Shown here: piece after piece, positions 59,344 through 64,000 of the stretch
Layout: each line of letters begins with the position of its first letter
Position numbering within the stretch: position 1 is the first letter of the stretch
Origin: Embleya scabrispora
GTDB lineage: Bacteria > Actinomycetota > Actinomycetes > Streptomycetales > Streptomycetaceae
DNA length: 64,000 nucleotides
Reading direction: 5' to 3'
Assembly: GCF_002024165.1 (NCBI RefSeq)
Contig: NZ_MWQN01000001.1
Location: forward strand, 1,302,001 to 1,366,000
Program-made: the position numbers and the translations under genes
The notes under the pieces: model-generated
Database searches by the model: none
What the model saw: only the letters and a program-made list of their open reading frames with translations
What the model was told of the DNA's origin: nothing

Positions 59344-60642
59344 TCAGTCCCGGGTGGGCGGTCCGACGCGGGCGGTCTTGTGCGACTCCACGTCGATGAT
59401 CATCATGCCCTCCTCGTCGTTGCGCAGCCGACTGGTGCCGTCGGCCTCGACCTCGACGACCCGGCGGAGCAGCTTCGCGGTGTGCTCGTCGCCCGCCTCG
59501 TCGGCCAGTTCGAGGGCCTGGACCAGGCGAGCGGTCGCGGTGGTCTCGTCCCCCCGCGTGCGCGCCTCCAAGCCTTCCTGGACGGCATTGGCCAGTTTCT
59601 CCCGGCCGGTGACCTTGGCGACCTCGGAGTTGATCCGGGTGGACAGCTCCTCGTCGTCGGTCCACTGCGCGAAGACGCCGGCCTTGGCCAGTTCCAGGCC
59701 GCCCGAGCCGTCCGGCAGGACCACCGAGACCTGGCACGGCCGGCGCTTGCCGCCCGGGTTGACCTCGTCCGGCTCGACCTCGAGACAGATGTGGTAGTGC
59801 TTGCTCTCGCCGCCCCACGACCCGGTCGGGTAGTCACCGGCGTTCGGGCCGACGTCGGTACGCCGGGCGGTCAGGTCGTCGATCACCGGGTAGGTCTGCT
59901 TGACGTACTTCACCCGCGCGTTGTTGATGGTGCGCACGCGCAGGGCCACGTCGGCCACGGCCTTGCCCATCGCGTTCTCCATCATCTTGGTGAAGTCCGC
60001 GACCAGGTCTGCCGGTTCGCTCACCAAGCCGATGTCGCCGAGCAGCGCGTTGGAGATCTTGCGCACCTCGTCCACCCGCCAGTCCAGGCCGATGCCGCGG
60101 CAGTCGCAGACGAACACGCCCTCGCAGTAGGCGATCGCCTCGGCCAGGTCCTGCTCGCGCTCGCTCTCGTTCTTGCCGTCGGTGAGCAGGATCGCGTGCC
60201 GGATCGCGTCGCGGTGCGGTTCGAGCAGCCGACGGGCCATCAGCAACCACTGGCCCATGGCGGTGCCGCCGCGGGCGCGGAGCTTGTCCACCTCGCGCTT
60301 GGCCTCCTTGCGGCTGCGGTCGTCGGCCGGTACGAGCACCTCGTCGAACGGGTAGACCATCGACGCCATGCCGGTCCCGGAGACCACCGCGAACAGCGTG
60401 CCGTCGCGCAGCGTGTCGATCGCCGCCTTGGTGGCCTGCTTGGCCGCCTTGAGCTTGCTGGAGGGGAAGTCCATCGAGCCCGAGGTGTCCACCATGATCA
60501 CCTCGGCGCCACGCCTGGCCGAGGCCGTGCCCGTCGGCAGCCCGGAAGCCTTGATGTGGGCCACGGCGTGGACCTCGTGTCCACCCATCGGTAGGTAGGC
60601 GTTCTGGTTGATCTCGATGGTGAATTCGGGGGCGCCTGACAT
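59344..60642 (-). CDS. VWA domain-containing protein
   Basis: A 432-residue soluble protein. The VWA domain starts near residue 47 with an intact MIDAS: DTSGS near 51-55, Thr in RGGTAMGQW, and Asp in LLTDGKNES near 145. The rest is alpha/beta with a C-terminal Glu-rich helix (ALELADEAGDEHTAKLL). It likely mediates divalent-metal-dependent protein contact in a phosphorelay with the kinase, phosphatase and FHA genes. ATG 60642 follows GAAGGAG, 25 nt after the phosphatase gene. Confidence 0.92.
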   Translation of the reverse strand: MSGAPEFTIEINQNAYLPMGGHEVHAVAHIKASGLPTGTASARRGAEVIMVDTSGSMDFPSSKLKAAKQATKAAIDTLRDGTLFAVVSGTGMASMVYPFDEVLVPADDRSRKEAKREVDKLRARGGTAMGQWLLMARRLLEPHRDAIRHAILLTDGKNESEREQDLAEAIAYCEGVFVCDCRGIGLDWRVDEVRKISNALLGDIGLVSEPADLVADFTKMMENAMGKAVADVALRVRTINNARVKYVKQTYPVIDDLTARRTDVGPNAGDYPTGSWGGESKHYHICLEVEPDEVNPGGKRRPCQVSVVLPDGSGGLELAKAGVFAQWTDDEELSTRINSEVAKVTGREKLANAVQEGLEARTRGDETTATARLVQALELADEAGDEHTAKLLRRVVEVEADGTSRLRNDEEGMMIIDVESHKTARVGPPTRD

Positions 60643-60667
60643 GAATCCGACTCCTTCGCGTCTCGGG

Positions 60668-61924
60668 TCAGTCGTGGTGGGGGTCGCGTGCGGCGTCCCC
60701 GGGCGGGAGGTATGGGATGAGGGCGACGGTGATGTTGTCCGCGCCGCCCTGGTCCAGGGCGAACCCGGTGAGCAACCGGGCCGCGGCCAACGGCTGCTCC
60801 AGCGCGTCCGGGAGCACCATCGCGGCCAGCGTCGGTGCCACCGAAAGGTAGTTCCACAGCCCGTCGCTGCACAGCAGCAGCACGCCGGGCCCGGTCGGAC
60901 GCACGCTGGTCACCCGGGGCCGCACCTCGCCGGCGTCGGCGCCGAGCCAGGACACGATCGCGTGCGCGCGCCGATCCGCGTACGCCTCGGCCTCGGTCAT
61001 CGCGCCGAGCGCGATCATCCGGGTCGCCCACGAGTCGTCCTCGGTCAGCAGCGCGGAGGGGGTGCGCCGGTCCTGCTCGTCGTCGGGCCCGGCCGACGCC
61101 TCGACCGCCCCGCGGGGCAGCGTGCTCGCACCGGGCAGCGTGTCGTCGCCGTCCGCCGGATCGTCGGCCCCGCTGCCCGGGTCGGCCAGCCAGTAGGCGC
61201 GGCTGTCGCCCACCCAGCCCACGGTGATCTCGCCGGGCGTCATGATCGCCGAAACCAGCGTGCACGCGGGCGCGTTGCCCTGGTCCTCGGTGCCGGGCAT
61301 CCGGGCCACCGCGCTCGCGGCGGCGGCCACCCCGGCGCTGGTGGCCTTGGCCGGCGCGCACCCTTCGATCAAGGTCGCCGCCATCGTCGCGCACGCGGTC
61401 GTGGCCGCGGTCGCCGAGGCCTCGTCGGGCCGCGGCGAGGAGGACACCCCGTCGCAGACCACCGCCACCACCCGCTTGCTGCCGTCGGGCATCTCGAACA
61501 CGCGCAGCGCCGCGGAGTCCTCGTTGCGCCGGTGGCGCAGCCCCCGGTTGCTCACCATCGCGACCAGGCCGCTCAGGTCGCTTTCCACGTGGTCGCGCGG
61601 GTTGAACGGCCGTCCGCACGCCTCGCACCAGCCGTCCGAGCCGATGGTCGCGGTGCCACAGGCGGAGCAAACCGGTCCGTGTCCGCTGGGCGCGGGTACC
61701 CGCCGCGGCGGCGGACGTTCGGCCACCGGGGTCGGGGGGATGTCCAGGTCGTAGCCGCACGACTCGCAGTAGCGGTCGTCGGCGTCACCGGCCAGACCGC
61801 AGGACGGGCACCCGTCGGGGACGGCCGTCGCGGGCGGCTCGGGCGGCGGGGCGGCCTCGCCCCCGTTCGGGGCGCCCCCGAGCCCGGTCGCGTCCAGTCG
61901 TCCATATCCAGCCACTCTGATCAC
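60668..61924 (-). CDS. PP2C-type serine/threonine phosphatase with two zinc-ribbon modules
   Basis: A 418-residue protein. Two N-terminal Cys4 knuckles are CPSCGLAGDADDRYCESCG (about 40-58) and CSACGTATIGSDGWCEACG (about 88-106). The catalytic PP2C domain has RNEDSAALR near 140, CDGVSSS near 165, GWVGDSRAYW near 240, LLLCSDGLWNYL near 340 and GGADNITVALI near 390, all intact. It should reverse PknG-type phosphorylation. GTG 61924 overlaps the kinase stop (GTGA). Confidence 0.93.
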   Translation of the reverse strand: MIRVAGYGRLDATGLGGAPNGGEAAPPPEPPATAVPDGCPSCGLAGDADDRYCESCGYDLDIPPTPVAERPPPRRVPAPSGHGPVCSACGTATIGSDGWCEACGRPFNPRDHVESDLSGLVAMVSNRGLRHRRNEDSAALRVFEMPDGSKRVVAVVCDGVSSSPRPDEASATAATTACATMAATLIEGCAPAKATSAGVAAAASAVARMPGTEDQGNAPACTLVSAIMTPGEITVGWVGDSRAYWLADPGSGADDPADGDDTLPGASTLPRGAVEASAGPDDEQDRRTPSALLTEDDSWATRMIALGAMTEAEAYADRRAHAIVSWLGADAGEVRPRVTSVRPTGPGVLLLCSDGLWNYLSVAPTLAAMVLPDALEQPLAAARLLTGFALDQGGADNITVALIPYLPPGDAARDPHHD

Positions 61925-64000
61925 ACCCACGTCCACGGTCGCACTTCGTTCGCCCGGTCGACGAGCGCGATGCGCTCCGCATGCGTCGTCACGTGCCGGG
62001 CCAGATCGCGGTAACACTTTTCCAAGGCGAACCGCAGAGGCTTTTCCTTCAACTCGCTGCCGAGCACCCTCGCGGTTCCATCCGCCCCCCCGGCGCCCGA
62101 ATTCCCCCCGTTCGCACCTGCCTTCACCCACTCCAGGGCCGTCTCCAACAACTCCACGGCGAGCCGGTCGTGCGCCTCGCCCTCCAGTCGCAGCGCACCG
62201 AGCCGATCGGACGCGGTGGTCAGGTCCGGCCCCAGCGGCTCGGCGGCGGCCCGGCCGCTGATCCGGGTGCGCAACGCGGCGGTCTGCGCCGCGACATGGT
62301 TGGCCGAGGTGTCCGGCACGCTCTCCAGGATGCGTACCGCGCCCGCCCGGTCGCCGGTCGCGAGCAGGCAACGGGCCAGGCCGAAGGCGGCCGAGACGTA
62401 CGCGTGGTCGGTCGACCAGACGCCGCGGTACTCGGCGGCGGCCTCGGAGTGACGGCCCATCAGTTCGCGGCAGGCGCCCAGCGCGATACGCGGCGCCGGC
62501 TCGCCGGGCAGCGCACCCCGCACCCCGTCGAAGAACTCGTGGGCGCGCGGGAGATCGTGCTGGGACAGCGCCGCCAGCCCCTCGAACCAGGGCAGTCGCC
62601 AGTCGTCGGCGTCGATGTCGGCCAGGAACGCCCGGGCGCGCACCACGTCGCCCTGTTCGATGCACATCCGGACCAGGCGCAGCGTGCCCTCGGCCGAGGA
62701 GATGCCCGCGGCGGTGAGCGCGGAGAGCAGTTCGTCGGGGTCGGTGGTGGCGACCGTGGCCAGCAGGTTGGCGGCCGGGTCGAGGGGGTCGACCCGGGGC
62801 ACCGGCAGCGCGCCGGCGATGACCGAGGGGTCGGGCGCGGGCGCGAGCAGCCCGGGTTCGGTGTTGCGCGCGGCCACCTCGGCGTGCACCACCCGCGTCT
62901 CCGGCCCGAACAGGCCGGACACGCCCGGGCGCGGCTCGCCGGAGCGGATCGCGACCACCTCGCGCAGCACCGCGACGCACTGCTCGGCCATGTCCGCCGC
63001 GGAGGCGAAGCGCTGTTCCGGGTCGGGGTGCGTGGCCCGCAGCAACAGGCGGTGATAGGACTCGAATTCGGTGAACAGCGGCACGTCGGCGGCGGGCGGC
63101 AGGGATGCCTTGTACTTGCGGGTGTAGCCGGCGAAGTAGAAGCTGAGCACCGCCATCGTGCGACCGATGGTGAACAGGTCCGACTCCACCGACGGTTCGG
63201 CCCGCACGGTCTCGATCTCGGGCGCCTGGTAGCCGACCGTGCCGTAGGTGAACTTGCCCGGCCGGGCCAGGTCGGTCACCGCGCCGAGGTCGATCAGCTT
63301 GAGCTGGTCCTCGGTCTGGATCACGTTGTCCGGCTTGAAGTCGCAGTAGACCAGGTTCTGTTGGTGCAGGTAGCCGAACGCGGGCAGGATGTCGATCGCG
63401 TAGGCCAGGACCTGCTCGACCGGCAGCACGGCCTTGGGGTCCACCTCGCGCATCTGCTTGAGCCGGTCCATCAGCGACAGGCCGCCGACGTACTCCATCA
63501 CCAGGTAGGTCTCGTCCTGACCGGTGAGCGGGTCGGGGTGCTGGACCACGGTCTGGATGTGCACGATGTTGGCGTGCTGGATCTGGGTGAGGATGCGCTG
63601 TTCGGCCAGGGCCGCGGCGCGCGAGTCGGGGTCGTCGCTGCCGAGCAGGCCCTTGAGGACGACCCACATGTTGTGCGCGGCGGTGTCCTGGGCGAGGTAG
63701 ACCCAGCCGAATCCGCCGCGGGCGAGGCAGCCGATGATCCGGTATTGGCCGACCATGTCGTCGCGCTGGAGCTTGGGCGCGAAGGAGAACGGCGTGCGGT
63801 CGCGCGGACAGAAGCCGTTGGCCACCCCGGGCCGGCCGCCGCGCCCGCGCCCGACGGGCTGTTCGCACTTGCGGCAAAACCGCTTCTCCTCCGGGATGAC
63901 CGGATTGCGGGCCAGCGCGCTCTCGGGGTTGCGGCGCGGCACGTTCGGCATCTCGACCAGACCGCCGCCCAGTCGCCGACTGGTCCCGGTGCTGCCGCGT
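61921..64000 (-). CDS. pknG: serine/threonine protein kinase PknG-type (5' end beyond window)
   Basis: About 693 residues visible, N-terminus beyond the right edge; the frame continues upstream of 63951 as a typical RRLGGGLVEMP stretch. Then a rubredoxin-like FCRKCEQPVG...GFCPRDRTPFSF region, where the fourth Cys is Asp. Kinase core: G-loop ARGGFGWVYLAQD, Lys in VVLKGLLG, YCDFKPDNV catalytic loop, LIDLGAVTD instead of DFG, TVGYQAPEI. A C-terminal TPR-like domain spans about 400-660. PknG senses amino-acid status in mycobacteria; here it is co-transcribed with PP2C, VWA and FHA genes. Confidence 0.93.
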   Translation of the reverse strand, partial: RGSTGTSRRLGGGLVEMPNVPRRNPESALARNPVIPEEKRFCRKCEQPVGRGRGGRPGVANGFCPRDRTPFSFAPKLQRDDMVGQYRIIGCLARGGFGWVYLAQDTAAHNMWVVLKGLLGSDDPDSRAAALAEQRILTQIQHANIVHIQTVVQHPDPLTGQDETYLVMEYVGGLSLMDRLKQMREVDPKAVLPVEQVLAYAIDILPAFGYLHQQNLVYCDFKPDNVIQTEDQLKLIDLGAVTDLARPGKFTYGTVGYQAPEIETVRAEPSVESDLFTIGRTMAVLSFYFAGYTRKYKASLPPAADVPLFTEFESYHRLLLRATHPDPEQRFASAADMAEQCVAVLREVVAIRSGEPRPGVSGLFGPETRVVHAEVAARNTEPGLLAPAPDPSVIAGALPVPRVDPLDPAANLLATVATTDPDELLSALTAAGISSAEGTLRLVRMCIEQGDVVRARAFLADIDADDWRLPWFEGLAALSQHDLPRAHEFFDGVRGALPGEPAPRIALGACRELMGRHSEAAAEYRGVWSTDHAYVSAAFGLARCLLATGDRAGAVRILESVPDTSANHVAAQTAALRTRISGRAAAEPLGPDLTTASDRLGALRLEGEAHDRLAVELLETALEWVKAGANGGNSGAGGADGTARVLGSELKEKPLRFALEKCYRDLARHVTTHAERIALVDRANEVRPWTWV

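Noticed and set aside
1-64000. Biosynthetic gene cluster of polyketide/NRPS type
   Set aside because: No PKS, NRPS, terpene cyclase other than SHC, or tailoring set is present; exporters alone do not support one.

Overview
The window is very GC-rich (GC-ending codons, frequent GTG starts, heavily overlapping genes) and reads as chromosomal DNA of a filamentous actinomycete of the Streptomyces/Kitasatospora/Embleya type. Markers are a hopanoid operon of Streptomyces layout, an XRE-DUF5753/DUF6879 locus, a conservon-like pair (NIT-domain histidine kinase plus roadblock protein), an IdeR/DmdR-type iron box, mycothiol-linked isomerase-like proteins, F420-type oxidoreductases and a PknG kinase. 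I see no rRNA, tRNA, CRISPR, transposase or phage gene.

Layout. 1-1.3 kb: DUF6879 locus running off the left edge. 1.4-4.7 kb: a Ddn-like protein, a LysR regulator divergent from an NmrA-type reductase, and an SDR whose ribosome site lies in a perfect hairpin. 4.7-6.9 kb: two coupled amidohydrolases. 6.9-15.1 kb: hopanoid operon hpnC-hpnD-hpnE-prenyltransferase-shc-hpnG-aminotransferase, without hpnH, ispG or dxs. 15.7-21.1 kb: a five-gene Dpp/Opp-type ABC importer. 21.3-24.2 kb: heme oxygenase, divergent from two surface proteins (one with LPXTG) and a DUF2470 protein behind an iron box; with the importer this looks like a heme-iron acquisition island. 24.5-31.8 kb: two MFS exporters flanking a sulfotransferase/DUF1214-like pair and APS kinase. 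31.8-33.3 kb: a gene-free repeat island. 33.3-38.4 kb: catabolic-looking genes (LLM oxidoreductase, enoyl-CoA hydratase, MarR, cyclase, Zn-alcohol dehydrogenase). 38.6-49.9 kb: mixed metabolic and stress genes, including a CoA-transferase pair, a fumarylacetoacetase-fold hydrolase, a metallo-beta-lactamase-fold protein, HxlR with a divergent MFS gene, and DsbA/FrnE. 50.7-58.6 kb: conservon-like kinase and roadblock protein directly followed by a branched-chain-amino-acid (Liv-type) importer with a fused permease-ATPase. 58.6-64 kb: PknG kinase, PP2C phosphatase, VWA and FHA proteins as one operon, with pknG running off the right edge.

Two possible regulons can be read from the sequence. A 13-bp MarR-like box TTGAC-N3-RTCAA occurs upstream of the marR gene, the enoyl-CoA hydratase/LLM pair and the amidohydrolase pair 28 kb away. 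A 15-bp palindrome CTGACGGACCGTCAG lies over or just upstream of the promoters of an MFS exporter, the alcohol dehydrogenase and the metallo-beta-lactamase-fold gene; no TetR gene for it is in the window. Intergenic DNA also holds tandem arrays with periods of 124, 89 and 209 bp, the last also present as an inverted copy. Coordinates were counted by hand. Start codons were chosen by ribosome-site position, family N-termini and gene overlap.
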